Positions 43,830-52,609 of a stretch of DNA of 64,000 nt are shown here, piece by piece. The notes below the pieces were generated by a model that was not told the DNA's origin, searched no databases, and worked only from the letters and a program-made list of their open reading frames with translations. The DNA is from JACRAV01 sp964571235 (GTDB lineage Bacteria > Zixibacteria > MSB-5A5 > GN15 > FEB-12): the NCBI GenBank assembly GCA_964571235.1, contig CAZNAI010000010.1:124001-188000 (forward strand). The letters are read 5' to 3'. Within the stretch, counting starts at the first letter, position 1. Every line of letters begins with the position of its first letter. The position numbers were made by a program, and so were the translations under genes.

Positions 43830-45167
43830 CTAGACGCGCGTTGATTTCCACTTCCAGTTCAGGCCGCGCTGTTTCAAACGATCGAGCAAGACCGCGCCGA
43901 GAATGACCAGCCCGAGAATTACTTTTTGCGTATAGCTCTCAACATTGGTCAGGTTCATGCCGTTTTGAATAACGGCGATGATAAATGCGCCTATCAGGGT
44001 GCCGAGAATTTTGCCCTCTCCCCCGCTCAAACTTGTGCCACCGACGACTACGGCGGCGATTACATAAAGCTCGTATGAGAGACCGTAAGTCGGCGCACCG
44101 CTTTTCAATTGAGAAGCGAGCACTATCCCGCCAAGACCGGCGAGAATGCCGGCGATGACATAAACCGAAAAGACCACACTTTTCACGCGAATACCGGCCA
44201 AACGAGCGGCCTCGGCGTTTCCGCCGACCGCATAGATATACCGGCCGTAGACTGTGCGCGACATGACAACATGCGCAATCGCGTACAATGCGACCATCAA
44301 TATCACGGCGTACGGTATACCAAGAAAAGGATCGACCCCTCGACCAAGTGTTGTAAAACTCTGCGGAATTTGGTAGATCGGTTTTCCCTCCGAGATAATA
44401 TACGCCACTCCGGCGGCGACTTGCATCATGGCGAGGGTGGCGATGAACGGCGGAATGTTGAAACGTGTGATGACAGCGCCACTGAAAGCGCCAGTCGCCC
44501 CGCAGAGCACGATAGCGGCCAACGACGCCCAGATCATGGTGAAAGTTGAGGCACCGTCACCGCCAAATAATGCAATCAGCCACCCGCCGAATACAGCGGA
44601 CAGAGCGATCAGACTGCCTACAGACAAGTCAATTCCGGCAGTGATGATAACGAGGGTCATGCCGATGGCAACCAGCGCGATGACTGCGATCTGATTGGCG
44701 ACATTGCGAAGATTCGCCGCCAATAGAAACGTCGGCCAACGATATGACGGCGAAGTGATAACGCTTACACCGGCAAGGCTTGGAATGCCTGCCAGAAGTG
44801 AGCGGACCACCGGTGCGAATTGTTCAGTTGTAACAATGCCAGAAAATGGTTGGTCGAGCCGAAGTAATGCTTGGCGTACTGCATCTGGACTTCCCTGAAT
44901 AACTTCGACGGTCGTAGCTTGACTTGAGCGGCGGACGAGTTCGCTGGTGAAGAGCGAATCTTCCGGAGAGGAAGATGCCAGCACTAGGATACTCCCAGTT
45001 TTGGGAAGAAGCTGTTCGACAGCCCACGCCGCGTCTTTTCCTGCATAATGCTGATCGGTCAGCGTGAGAGCGGAAAATAGAACGCAAAGCAGAATCAGCA
45101 CACCCAACATACCATAGTCGCGGAACATGCGTCCGAGTTTCAGTGATGTAGCAGTTGAAAGTGGCAT
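43830..45167 (-). CDS. ribose-type sugar ABC permease with extra extracytoplasmic domain
   Basis: A 445-residue RbsC-like permease. The core from ~residue 155 (VANQIAVIALVAIGMTLVII, TAGIDLSVGSLIALSAVFGG, GLSYELYVIAAVVVGGTSLSGG) is typical, but usual RbsC proteins have about 320 residues. The extra ~105 residues lie between helix 1 (~19-36) and the next helix and contain alternating strands and helices (GSILVLASSS, TTVEVIQGSPDAVRQALLRL, GIVTTEQFAPVVRSLLAGIP, GVSVITSP), like half of a type I periplasmic-binding-protein fold. That segment would lie outside the cytoplasm. The gene follows the ATPase gene by eight bases. Confidence 0.88.
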   Translation of the reverse strand: MPLSTATSLKLGRMFRDYGMLGVLILLCVLFSALTLTDQHYAGKDAAWAVEQLLPKTGSILVLASSSPEDSLFTSELVRRSSQATTVEVIQGSPDAVRQALLRLDQPFSGIVTTEQFAPVVRSLLAGIPSLAGVSVITSPSYRWPTFLLAANLRNVANQIAVIALVAIGMTLVIITAGIDLSVGSLIALSAVFGGWLIALFGGDGASTFTMIWASLAAIVLCGATGAFSGAVITRFNIPPFIATLAMMQVAAGVAYIISEGKPIYQIPQSFTTLGRGVDPFLGIPYAVILMVALYAIAHVVMSRTVYGRYIYAVGGNAEAARLAGIRVKSVVFSVYVIAGILAGLGGIVLASQLKSGAPTYGLSYELYVIAAVVVGGTSLSGGEGKILGTLIGAFIIAVIQNGMNLTNVESYTQKVILGLVILGAVLLDRLKQRGLNWKWKSTRV

Positions 45168-45175
45168 GATTTATC

Positions 45176-46681
45176 TCACACGGCCATTGCCATAACCTGC
45201 TCTTGAGTAGCGGAACGGACATCGGTAATCTCGCCGCTGACACTTCCCTGCTTTATCACCAAGACCCGGTCGCAGATGCCGAGGATTTCGGGGAGTTCTG
45301 ATGAAATGACAATGACCGATTTCCCCTGTTTGGCCAGTTCGCCGATCAAAAGATACATGTCGTATTTCGCGCCGACATCGATTCCGCGGGTGGGTTCGTC
45401 GAAGATCACTACTTGCGACTCGGTCTCAAGCCACCGCGCGACAAGCAGTTTCTGCTGATTGCCGCCGGATAGATTTGCGGCTCGTTGCTCCGGATAAGCG
45501 ATGCGGATGCTAAGTTGTTCCACATGACTCATAAAGCGCGATCTCTCTGTGCTCCTGTCAATGAATCCGGCTTTGGACCACCGCGATAAATTGGACAGAG
45601 CAAAATTGTCTTTCGATGACGCGTGTAAGATTAGCCCCTGGCCTTTCCGATCTTCGGTGAGCAGGCAAATGCCAGCGCGGACTGCGTCGCGGGGGGAGCG
45701 AATGTCGAGGAGGCGGCCGCCCAGTTTAATCTCTCCACGTTCGCGTCGGTCAGCGCCAAAGATCAGTCGGGCAAGTTCGGTTCTTCCTGCCCCCATGAGC
45801 CCGGCAATACCCAGAATTTCGCCTACCCGAACAGAAAAAGAGATGTCACGCACTTTGCCGCCGGACAAGCCAGTAGCTTCAAACTGCTTCTCTCCTAACT
45901 CGTGCGCGACTCGCGGGAATTCCTGGTCGAGTGACCGACCAACCATCTGCTCAATGAGAGTGGTGCGAGTCCACTCACCAGTCACTTTAGACGCTACCGT
46001 GCGGCCGTCGCGCATGACGGTAACTCGGTCGGAAATCGCGAGGACTTCGTCGAGTCGGTGGCTGACAAAGATGATGCCGACCCCCCGGCCGGCAAGTTCG
46101 CGCAAGAGTCCAAACAATCGATCTACTTCGCGCGGAGCAAGAGCGGCGGTTGGCTCGTCCATAACGAGGACTTCGCAGTCAAGGAGCAGAGCTCGCGCGA
46201 TCTCGACCATTTGTTGTTGGGCAACCGGGAGTGTCGAAACGGTCGCTTCGAGATCGAGTTCTATTCCCAGCCGGAACAATACGTCGAGGCTGGCATGTCG
46301 CTCTGACTCGACATCCACCCAACCAAATCCCTGTCCACGCGTTCCGAGAAATAAGTTCTCGCGCACACTCAACATGGGAACGAGGGTGAATTCCTGATAG
46401 ATGGCGGAGATACCGGCCGCGCGGGCCTCTATCGGAGAGGTGAAAGTGATTTGCTTGTCTGAGAGCAGGATAATTCCATCGTCAGCCGATTGGGCGCCGG
46501 TGAGAGTTTTGATCAGAGTGCTCTTTCCCGCCCCGTTCTCGCCGACAAGGGCGTGAATTTCTCCCGCCTTCAGCTCAAAGGAACCGTCGGACAACGCCTG
46601 AACGCCAGGAAATGATTTTCGAATCCCCCGCATAATGAGCAAGGGAGCGCCGCTCCGCGGGCTGGTCGCAGTGTCGTTCAT
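45176..46681 (-). CDS. sugar ABC transporter ATPase, RbsA/MglA type
   Basis: A 501-residue double-domain ATPase. The first domain has GENGAGKST and LPVAQQQMVEIARALL with DEPTAAL; the second has MGAGRTELARLIFG and LSGGNQQKLLVARWL with DEPTRGIDVGAK. This matches RbsA/MglA/XylG. The start is taken at MNDTATSP, 18 codons after the first in-frame Met, because the earlier Met overlaps the binding-protein gene. It powers the adjacent permease; the sugar is unknown but mannose or a related hexose is suggested by the neighbouring alpha-mannosidase. Confidence 0.93.
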   Translation of the reverse strand: MNDTATSPRSGAPLLIMRGIRKSFPGVQALSDGSFELKAGEIHALVGENGAGKSTLIKTLTGAQSADDGIILLSDKQITFTSPIEARAAGISAIYQEFTLVPMLSVRENLFLGTRGQGFGWVDVESERHASLDVLFRLGIELDLEATVSTLPVAQQQMVEIARALLLDCEVLVMDEPTAALAPREVDRLFGLLRELAGRGVGIIFVSHRLDEVLAISDRVTVMRDGRTVASKVTGEWTRTTLIEQMVGRSLDQEFPRVAHELGEKQFEATGLSGGKVRDISFSVRVGEILGIAGLMGAGRTELARLIFGADRRERGEIKLGGRLLDIRSPRDAVRAGICLLTEDRKGQGLILHASSKDNFALSNLSRWSKAGFIDRSTERSRFMSHVEQLSIRIAYPEQRAANLSGGNQQKLLVARWLETESQVVIFDEPTRGIDVGAKYDMYLLIGELAKQGKSVIVISSELPEILGICDRVLVIKQGSVSGEITDVRSATQEQVMAMAV

Positions 46682-46698
46682 GGGACGACCGGTACTGC

Positions 46699-47652
46699 TT
46701 AGTTGACGGCTTCTTTGGTAAAGAGGCCGCACGGCACGAATACCGTGGCCGACACGGCGACTCCGGACATGTATGACTTCACGGCCTCAATTGTCTTTTG
46801 GCCGATCTCGTGCGGTTTTTGGATTACGTCGGCGTATATCTTGCCCGCATTGATTGCTGAGCGGGCCTCGGGGATAGCGTCGAAACCGACAATCTGAATC
46901 GACCCAAGTTTGCCGGCTTTCTCAACTGCCGCCAGTGCGCCGAGAGCGGAATCATCGTTAATGCCGAATATCGCCTTCAAGTTCGGGTTCGCCTGCACAA
47001 TGTCCTCGGCCGTTCGAAACGCCTGATCCTTGACACCGTGACCGGAGAGTTTTGCCACAATCTTGATGTTCGGGAAATTAGCGGCGAGTTCATCCTCGAA
47101 CCCCTTGACCCGCTGGATTACCGATTCGACCTCCGGATGATCGATAATCGCCACCTCTCCGCTCTGTCCGATCGCCTGCGCAAGCGCCTGTGCGGCCAAA
47201 TGACCGCCGGCTTCGTTATCGGAGGCGATGTGCGAGACAATCTGAACGCCCTCGGCCAAGCAGGCGATATCGGCCGTGAAAACTGGAATGCCGGCGTCGT
47301 TGGCGGCCTTGACTGCAGTGCCAATCGATCTTGAATCACACGGAGCGAGAATGATCGCGTTGACTTTGCGGACGATGAAATCTTGCATTTGATCTTTCTG
47401 TTTGGCGACATCGAATTCGCCAGCTGTGATCAAAAGCGTATACCCGTTGGCGTCGGCGGTTTCCTGCAGGCCTCTTTCAAGGTCCTGATAAAACGGATGT
47501 GTGCGCGTGAGTAAGGAAACACCGATTACAACACCCGAGTTTGTGGACGTGCCCGATTTAGCTTTGCTATCCGCTTCGGATTTTTTCCCGCAGGAAGTGA
47601 CAAGAAATAGCAGTGCGGAGAGGACAGAGAACAATCTGATTGTGAAACGCAT
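46699..47652 (-). CDS. sugar ABC transporter substrate-binding lipoprotein
   Basis: A 317-residue type I periplasmic binding protein of the RbsB group. The start MRFTIRLFSVLSALLFLVTSCGKK has a lipobox (LVTSC, Cys ~21) so the protein is a lipoprotein, tethered to a membrane. Conserved phrases are GVSLLTRTHPFYQDLERGL, NAIILAPCDSRSI, IPVFTADIACL, ASDNEAGGHLAAQAL and GINDDSALGALAAVEKAG. The long upstream open frame (120 more codons) has no coding character and is rejected. The gene heads the transporter: binding protein, ATPase, permease, then mannosidase. Confidence 0.92.
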   Translation of the reverse strand: MRFTIRLFSVLSALLFLVTSCGKKSEADSKAKSGTSTNSGVVIGVSLLTRTHPFYQDLERGLQETADANGYTLLITAGEFDVAKQKDQMQDFIVRKVNAIILAPCDSRSIGTAVKAANDAGIPVFTADIACLAEGVQIVSHIASDNEAGGHLAAQALAQAIGQSGEVAIIDHPEVESVIQRVKGFEDELAANFPNIKIVAKLSGHGVKDQAFRTAEDIVQANPNLKAIFGINDDSALGALAAVEKAGKLGSIQIVGFDAIPEARSAINAGKIYADVIQKPHEIGQKTIEAVKSYMSGVAVSATVFVPCGLFTKEAVN

Positions 47653-47794
47653 GGCGGCGGCCTTTCGTCGATTTGAAATCTGTTCTACGCGCCGAAAAGT
47701 TACGCATTCGATTCGGGCTTTGCAACGGGGATTCTCGGCCCCAAGTTTTTTCTTGATGCGACAGGGAGAAACGTCTACATCTTGTTCAACTATT

Positions 47795-48325
47795 ATGACT
47801 TGGTACCTACAATGGGTGGCCGAACACCCGCTCTGGTCGGCCGCCGTGCAGTTCGGATTGCTCGGGACGCTGGGCGAAATGCTGTCGGCGAGCCTGCAAC
47901 GCCGTCGGCCGTCGCTTCCCGGAAACTGGTGGCAAACACTCGCCAAAGTGCTGGCTTGGGCGGTACTCGGGGTTGTCATTAAGTACGGGTTTGCCGGCAT
48001 GAAAGGATTCACTCAGGCACTATTGGACCATCAGATGTTTCCACAGTTTCTCTCAAATGGCGTCGGCTGGGCGTTTTCTGTCTCAGTGCTGACCAATCTT
48101 TTCTTCGGGCCGCAGATGATGTTCTTTCATCGCCTCGAAGACAACTTGATCGCGTGGAAATGGAATACGCAGGGCCTGACCACTGCGTGGTGGACACTCA
48201 TCTGGTTTTGGATTCCCGCTCACACCGTGACATTCAGTCTGCCAGCAGAATACCAGATTGGCCTGGCGGCGATTTGGTCGGTGGTGCTGGGGTTTATTTT
48301 GGGGGTCGCCAAACAACGTAGATAA
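47795..48325 (+). CDS. small membrane protein, Mpv17-like
   Basis: A 176-residue membrane protein with four likely helices (AAVQFGLLGTLGEMLSASL, VLAWAVLGVVIKYGF, NGVGWAFSVSVLTNLFFGP and AAIWSVVLGFILGV). The phrase TLIWFWIPAHTVTFSLPAEY recalls the W-x-W-P-x-x-x-x-F-x-x-P signature of Mpv17/PMP22 proteins, so a distant relationship is possible but not proven. The start MTWYLQWV is chosen because the upstream frame is unlike coding sequence and overlaps the divergent binding-protein gene; no clear ribosome site is visible. Function unknown. Confidence 0.6.
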   Translation: MTWYLQWVAEHPLWSAAVQFGLLGTLGEMLSASLQRRRPSLPGNWWQTLAKVLAWAVLGVVIKYGFAGMKGFTQALLDHQMFPQFLSNGVGWAFSVSVLTNLFFGPQMMFFHRLEDNLIAWKWNTQGLTTAWWTLIWFWIPAHTVTFSLPAEYQIGLAAIWSVVLGFILGVAKQRR

Positions 48326-48622
48326 TGCGCTTGACGGCGCGTTTCTCAGGTGTACCAACAAATATCTCAAGTCATCAATTCTCCGGTATGACGCCAATGT
48401 GGCAGAAGTTTTCGATTGAACTGTGATCGGGATTAATCCAAGCAGACAGACCCTTCGACAAGCTCAGGGTGAAGTCCGGTACGATCTGTCTCTCTTAGAA
48501 AACTGGATGTTAAAGGGCGAAGCCCCAAGGTTGAGCCACACCCATCCAAAAAGAGCGTCACCATCAATTCCTAGTTCACAGTTGGATACAAATCGGCGAA
48601 GCCCCAGAGTCCAGACAAAGTC
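48326..48622. other. intergenic gap with repeat copy, no gene
   Basis: The gap holds a copy of the dispersed palindrome (48449-48476), two GGCGAAGCCCC elements (about 48515 and 48593), and a hairpin CCAGAC/GTCTGG at 48611-48625 at the 3' end of tRNA-Gln. No coding frame is convincing. Confidence 0.6.
48449..48476. repeat. dispersed palindromic repeat, copy 5
   Basis: The core CCCTTCGACAAGCTCAGGG plus TGAAGTC matches copies at 17.7, 19.2, 19.8 and 20.1 kb although it lies 28 kb away, so the element is dispersed and not merely a local duplication. Confidence 0.85.
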
Positions 48623-48696
48623 TGGCTGGGAGACAGGGATTCGAACCCCGATTCTACGGTCCAGAGCCGCATGTCCTACCGTTGGACGATCTCCCA
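48623..48696 (-). tRNA. tRNA-Gln (CTG)
   Basis: A 74-base tRNA on the minus strand including an encoded CCA. The acceptor stem is TGGGAGA/TCTCCCA with G discriminator; the D-arm holds TCCAACGGTAGGA; the anticodon stem is TGCGG/CCGTA around the loop CTCTGGA, whose anticodon CTG is at 48662-48664; the T-loop is GTTCGAATC in a GGGG/CCCT-type stem. These features fit glutamine tRNA. A hairpin CCAGAC/GTCTGG overlaps the CCA end and may mark the processing or termination site. Confidence 0.92.
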
Positions 48697-48807
48697 GTTC
48701 ACGGTACTGCATCACCTGACCGGATAGCGCAAAGGCCAGCGGCCTGCAACGCGAGTCCGAATATAACAGGATGGGGCAATGTGTCAAGCGATGGGTACAG
48801 CGGCGAG

Positions 48808-49464
48808 TCACCGGGAGCGGCTAGAGAACTGGTGGAACAAAAACGCCTGCCCACGGACTGCTATCGTAGCCCGTTTGGATGTGATCTTGTTGCGTAGGGC
48901 CACAGTCTCTCCCCTTTTGACCCGTAACCGATCGGCAGGAAAAGCGGTCCCGACACAGTTCAATGTGATTGATGGGGTGAGCGGAACGACTGAGACCGTG
49001 TCACCAACCGAGCCTGAAATAACGCAGGTGCCGTCACGCAGAAAGATGATCTCGTAGGCGGCGTTGACCAGCCGGAGTTTCAGATGGCGATTGCGCCGGT
49101 TTTCCACCAGCGACGCCAAGAGCAGTAGGTTGCCGGTGAAATGATCGGCTTCGCCGAAAATCGGCTGGACAATATCGATAGCAGTCGCACCGTTCTTAAT
49201 CGCCGATTCGACTGCCAGTTGGGTGTCGGTTTTGTCTTTGTTGACCGGGAAAATGGCAATTTCGGATTTGGGGAATTCGCGCCTCGGGTCGCGCCTGATC
49301 GAATCGAAGTCGCCGACAATCATCCGTGGTTTGAGACCCGTTTTCTGAAAAAAGCTCAGGCCGCCGTCGACAGCGATACAAAACCTGCCCTTTGCAAGCG
49401 CCTTATAAAACGGAAGATCACGACGACCGTACGTTCCATGCAGAAATAATGCGAATGAGTTCAT
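48808..49464 (-). CDS. thiN: thiamine pyrophosphokinase
   Basis: A 218-residue enzyme that transfers pyrophosphate from ATP to thiamine to form TPP. Motifs are IAVDGGLSFF, MIVGDFDSI, the DKTDTQLAVESAI segment and GEADHFTGNLLLL, where most family members have GGRxDH (this one lacks the Arg). The C-terminal beta domain ends near EVV-like VSVVPLT. It is last in the sugar-phosphate operon. TPP is needed by the transketolase in the same operon and by IorA. A six-base gap separates it from glk. Confidence 0.88.
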   Translation of the reverse strand: MNSFALFLHGTYGRRDLPFYKALAKGRFCIAVDGGLSFFQKTGLKPRMIVGDFDSIRRDPRREFPKSEIAIFPVNKDKTDTQLAVESAIKNGATAIDIVQPIFGEADHFTGNLLLLASLVENRRNRHLKLRLVNAAYEIIFLRDGTCVISGSVGDTVSVVPLTPSITLNCVGTAFPADRLRVKRGETVALRNKITSKRATIAVRGQAFLFHQFSSRSR

Positions 49465-49470
49465 TTCGGA

Positions 49471-50439
49471 CTATAATGTGAGCGCCAGACTTCCAGCGCC
49501 CATGAGAGCGGTTTTCTCTTCGATAATAACGCCAACTGGCATCTTGGCGAGGAGGGCTTCCATCTTGCCGCGTTTGACAAACCGCTCCATGAACTTTCCT
49601 TTGTCCAGAGCTGTGATGATTTGCGGGGCGATTCGACCGCCGATAAATATCCCGCCGGTTGTCATACCCTTAAGGGCGAGATTGGCGGCTTCCGAGGCAT
49701 AGCAATCGATGAAAATATCGAGCGCGCGAACCGAGGATTCATCTTTGCCCGCCAGCGCATTCTCAATAATGTGAGTCGGGCGATCCGGCTGGTCAAACCA
49801 ATCCGGACGCGGCAGGCCCCGTGTGTCTACCAGGAAGTTGAAGATGTTCTCAAGCCCACGCAAACTGACGACATCTTCGACCTCTACATGACCTAGTTCC
49901 GCATAGAGAAACTCCCAGAGTTCAAGTTCGAGCTGGTTTCCGGGGGCAAAGTCGGCGTGGCCGCCTTCAGAAGCATACGGGTGGACATGACTGTTTTCAG
50001 AATATATGAGCGCTTGACCCAATCCGGCGCCGGCGGCAATCAGCCCGAGATTCCCTGTGTGGGCTTTGATGCCGCTGTTGATGGTGAAGAACCGGTCGGC
50101 CGAAAGCCGCGGCAAGCCGTGGGCGGTGGCGACAATGTCGTTGACCAATTTCACCTTAGGAATGCTGAATCTCTTTTCCAGATTCCCAGCGATGATATGC
50201 CAGGGGAGATTGGTCGTCGTGACTTCATTTTGGAGTACCGGCCCGGCGACGCCGAGGCAGGCGGCGGTAAACTTGTGGCTGTGCTTTTTCAGATATAGTT
50301 CGAGTATGGATCCAAAATCGCGAAAGTCGCGGCTTAGGTATCGCACATACTCGCGCAATTCAAGGCGCTCCCCCGATTCGCGAATGCGGGCAAGATCGAC
50401 ATGAGCGCCGCCGATGTATCCGGTGAGAATTTCTTTCAT
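49471..50439 (-). CDS. glk: glucokinase
   Basis: A 322-residue ROK-unrelated, bacterial-type (Glk) glucokinase. Visible are GYIGGAHVDLARI at the N-terminus (ATP phosphate region), AACLGVAGPV, TNLPWHI and NDIVATAHGLPRL with the catalytic Asp in KLVNDIVAT, and later AGAGLGQALI, SEGGHADFAP and GGIFIGGRIAPQI. It phosphorylates glucose at C6 using ATP for glycolysis or the pentose phosphate route. The stop overlaps nothing; its start overlaps the pgl stop by four bases (ATGA at 50436-50439). Confidence 0.92.
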   Translation of the reverse strand: MKEILTGYIGGAHVDLARIRESGERLELREYVRYLSRDFRDFGSILELYLKKHSHKFTAACLGVAGPVLQNEVTTTNLPWHIIAGNLEKRFSIPKVKLVNDIVATAHGLPRLSADRFFTINSGIKAHTGNLGLIAAGAGLGQALIYSENSHVHPYASEGGHADFAPGNQLELELWEFLYAELGHVEVEDVVSLRGLENIFNFLVDTRGLPRPDWFDQPDRPTHIIENALAGKDESSVRALDIFIDCYASEAANLALKGMTTGGIFIGGRIAPQIITALDKGKFMERFVKRGKMEALLAKMPVGVIIEEKTALMGAGSLALTL

Positions 50440-51191
50440 AAGCTCAGTATTCGGCCGGTCCAGTTCAGTTGCGAGGCGGCGGGTTGATCGATAAGCCAGA
50501 CTGTCCGTTCGGCCGCCACCTGCGACACCGGCAGTTTACTGGTTTCTGCGGTCGAATCAAGAGCCGATTTGACTGCCTTCGCTTTTGATTCTCCCGAAAC
50601 GAGTACAAGAACTGCCCGTGAGGCATTGATAAGTTTCATCGAAAACGAGAGCCGGTGGGTCTTGAGCGACTCAATCCACGGGGCAATTACGAGGTCACCT
50701 TTATCAATTCCCGAATCTTCGCCCGGGAAAAGCGATGCGGTATGGCCGTCCGCTCCCATACCAAGTACCGTCAGGTCAAGCTGTGGACGACCGTTGTTTC
50801 CTACGACTGCTTTATCTTGGATCAGACGGGAGTAGCGATCGGCCTCGGCTGACAAGTTGCTTAGCTCTCCTTGCATACGATGAATGATACCCGGAGAGAC
50901 CCCCAGCGGTTCAAACAATCGGCTTTGCGCCAGACCGAAATTGGAGTCGGGATGAATCGGCGCGACAGATCGCTCATCGGAGAAGAAAAACTCACAGTGT
51001 GAGTTAAGCAATTCGCCGTTGGAGCGATTCGCCGCAAGCACATCATACATCAGGGCCGGTGTTGAGCCGCCGGAAAGGGCCAGGAGAAATCGTCGACCGG
51101 AGACAAGTCCGATCTCGCCGAGCACAAACTGTGCGGCGGCATAAGCCAGCGCATTTAGGTCGGAGCAGACGACGATTTCCCGGACTGCCAT
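50436..51191 (-). CDS. pgl: 6-phosphogluconolactonase
   Basis: A 251-residue hydrolase of the glucosamine-6-phosphate isomerase-like family. Typical phrases are LALSGGSTPALMYD, WxFFSDERSV-like EFFFSDERSVAP, DSNFGLAQSRLF, LDLTVLGMGADGHTASLFPG and a C-terminal WLIDQPAAS. It opens the lactone made by Zwf, the second step of the oxidative pentose phosphate pathway. It overlaps glk by four bases and lies 20 bases after ybjQ. Confidence 0.92.
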   Translation of the reverse strand: MAVREIVVCSDLNALAYAAAQFVLGEIGLVSGRRFLLALSGGSTPALMYDVLAANRSNGELLNSHCEFFFSDERSVAPIHPDSNFGLAQSRLFEPLGVSPGIIHRMQGELSNLSAEADRYSRLIQDKAVVGNNGRPQLDLTVLGMGADGHTASLFPGEDSGIDKGDLVIAPWIESLKTHRLSFSMKLINASRAVLVLVSGESKAKAVKSALDSTAETSKLPVSQVAAERTVWLIDQPAASQLNWTGRILSL

Positions 51192-51211
51192 TGAGATTTA
51201 GTTCCTCTCCC

Positions 51212-51529
51212 CTATTCGAGAACAACCGCTGTGCCGGAGGCCGACACCATGAGCATCGAGCCGGTACCGACCGTTTCGTAGTCAAGATCGACCGCGATCA
51301 CGGCGTTGGCGCCCAGTTGGGTCGCCTGCATACACATCTCGTCCAACGCAATTGTCTTGGCTTTGGACAATTCCTGTTCGTAGGCGGCGGATCGTCCACC
51401 GACAATATCCCGGATATTCGCGAAGATGTCTTTGAAGATATTGGCGCCGAGAATCGCCTCACCGGAGACAAGTCCGATGTACTTAATGACTTTTTTCCCT
51501 TCGACATTGTTGGTTGTTACTACCAGCAT
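51212..51529 (-). CDS. YbjQ/UPF0145 family protein
   Basis: A 105-residue protein of the YbjQ (UPF0145, heavy-metal-binding-domain) family. The conserved phrases VEGKKVIKYIGLVSGEAILG and GANAVIAVDLDYETVGTG are present. The proteins form small oligomers and have no settled function. It is placed inside the sugar-phosphate operon between pgl and the OpcA-like gene; the 42 bases between it and the OpcA-like gene hold no gene. Its presence here may reflect position only, not role. Confidence 0.85.
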   Translation of the reverse strand: MLVVTTNNVEGKKVIKYIGLVSGEAILGANIFKDIFANIRDIVGGRSAAYEQELSKAKTIALDEMCMQATQLGANAVIAVDLDYETVGTGSMLMVSASGTAVVLE

Positions 51530-51571
51530 GGTGAACTTTCCTTTCGAACGTTGTCTACTGTTATCTTGTCG

Positions 51572-52609
51572 TTACGGAATTCGTAACATCGTCATTACCC
51601 GCTGAACTGCGGCATATTCACGAAAATCGTCGCCGCCACCGTTGGTCGCCGCGAGGACATATTCTGCCAGGCCGGTCACACCGGTTTGACTAGCAACCAA
51701 GCGCCCGTCAACGAGTGCCCGGCTGTCGCAGTATCCGCCGTGGCGAGATCGGTTTGCCATGATCTTAAGTTTCGACTGATCGGCGAACTCAATCTCCAAA
51801 ACTTTGTCAGGAGCCGCGGCCGGCGCCCACGTGAGGGATACCTGCTGTTCGCAACGAGTAAAGCGAACCTCTCCCCCGAACTGCTCAAACTTACCTCCGT
51901 CCGCCAAGCGATGAACCAACCATCCGGCGAGAAACGGATCGAGACGTGCATGAGCGTTATCGAAATAGATCACAATGCGCACGAGAGTTGAATCTGAACT
52001 TGAGGCCAACACGGCGCTGTACGCCGCGCCGATCATTTCCCGCAGATCGAGCGTTCGGTACCAAGAGAGCGGCACCAACCGGTCGGATTCTGCCGCGACG
52101 GACACAACTTCGGCTTGAACGAGATAATAGTCCGACATAGCTCGCAGGTCGGCGTCGCATTCAGGAGTAAACTGATAGGCGCGAAAATCGATGGTGAGAA
52201 CCGGCACGGAATCGACCAGCAGTGAGCGCACAGCGCCGCCGATGAAACTCGATCGAGGCTCGTCGGACAAAATCTCGATAATTTCCCAGCAAACCAACGC
52301 ATCGAGTTCTGCATTGAATTCACAGGCGGTGCGAACAAAGGCGCAGTAGGTGGAAAGCGTTTCGTCCACAATTATAAGAAAAACCCGTGAGGGATGGCGA
52401 GTGGCGATCTGCTGAGCCAGGTTTTCGGCGGAAAGGCGGGCGGCGGCATCCGCTACGATCAAGACGTTTGCCAGGCAGATTTTCACCAGACGCTTGCTAT
52501 CATCATCCTGTGATCCCTGCGACCAGATTTCATTGAGCCGGCCTTCAATCAGATCGGCGCTTACAGGTAGATAACCACCCTCAAGGATGACATCCGGCGC
52601 ACCGCTCAT
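51572..52609 (-). CDS. opcA: OpcA-like glucose-6-phosphate dehydrogenase assembly protein
   Basis: A 345-residue protein of the OpcA family, which in cyanobacteria activates and helps assemble Zwf. The start is MSGAPDVILEG, the ATG of which overlaps the zwf stop (ATGA), so translation is coupled to zwf; a Met four codons upstream is less likely. Family-like segments include FLIIVDETLSTYCAFVRTAC, SFIGGAVRSLLVDSVPVLTID and, late, FLAGWLVHRLADGG. Redox regulation known from cyanobacteria depends on cysteines that I could not map here. Assignment by context and pattern is good but not certain. Confidence 0.8.
   Translation of the reverse strand: MSGAPDVILEGGYLPVSADLIEGRLNEIWSQGSQDDDSKRLVKICLANVLIVADAAARLSAENLAQQIATRHPSRVFLIIVDETLSTYCAFVRTACEFNAELDALVCWEIIEILSDEPRSSFIGGAVRSLLVDSVPVLTIDFRAYQFTPECDADLRAMSDYYLVQAEVVSVAAESDRLVPLSWYRTLDLREMIGAAYSAVLASSSDSTLVRIVIYFDNAHARLDPFLAGWLVHRLADGGKFEQFGGEVRFTRCEQQVSLTWAPAAAPDKVLEIEFADQSKLKIMANRSRHGGYCDSRALVDGRLVASQTGVTGLAEYVLAATNGGGDDFREYAAVQRVMTMLRIP

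Noticed and set aside
45549..46397. 282-codon plus-strand open frame over the sugar ABC ATPase
   Set aside because: It is the opposite-strand shadow of RbsA-type sequence; it is Ser/Arg/Pro-rich with no motif.
47501..47794. Extended N-terminus for the small membrane protein
   Set aside because: It overlaps the divergent binding-protein gene, and its residues show no helix or signal pattern.
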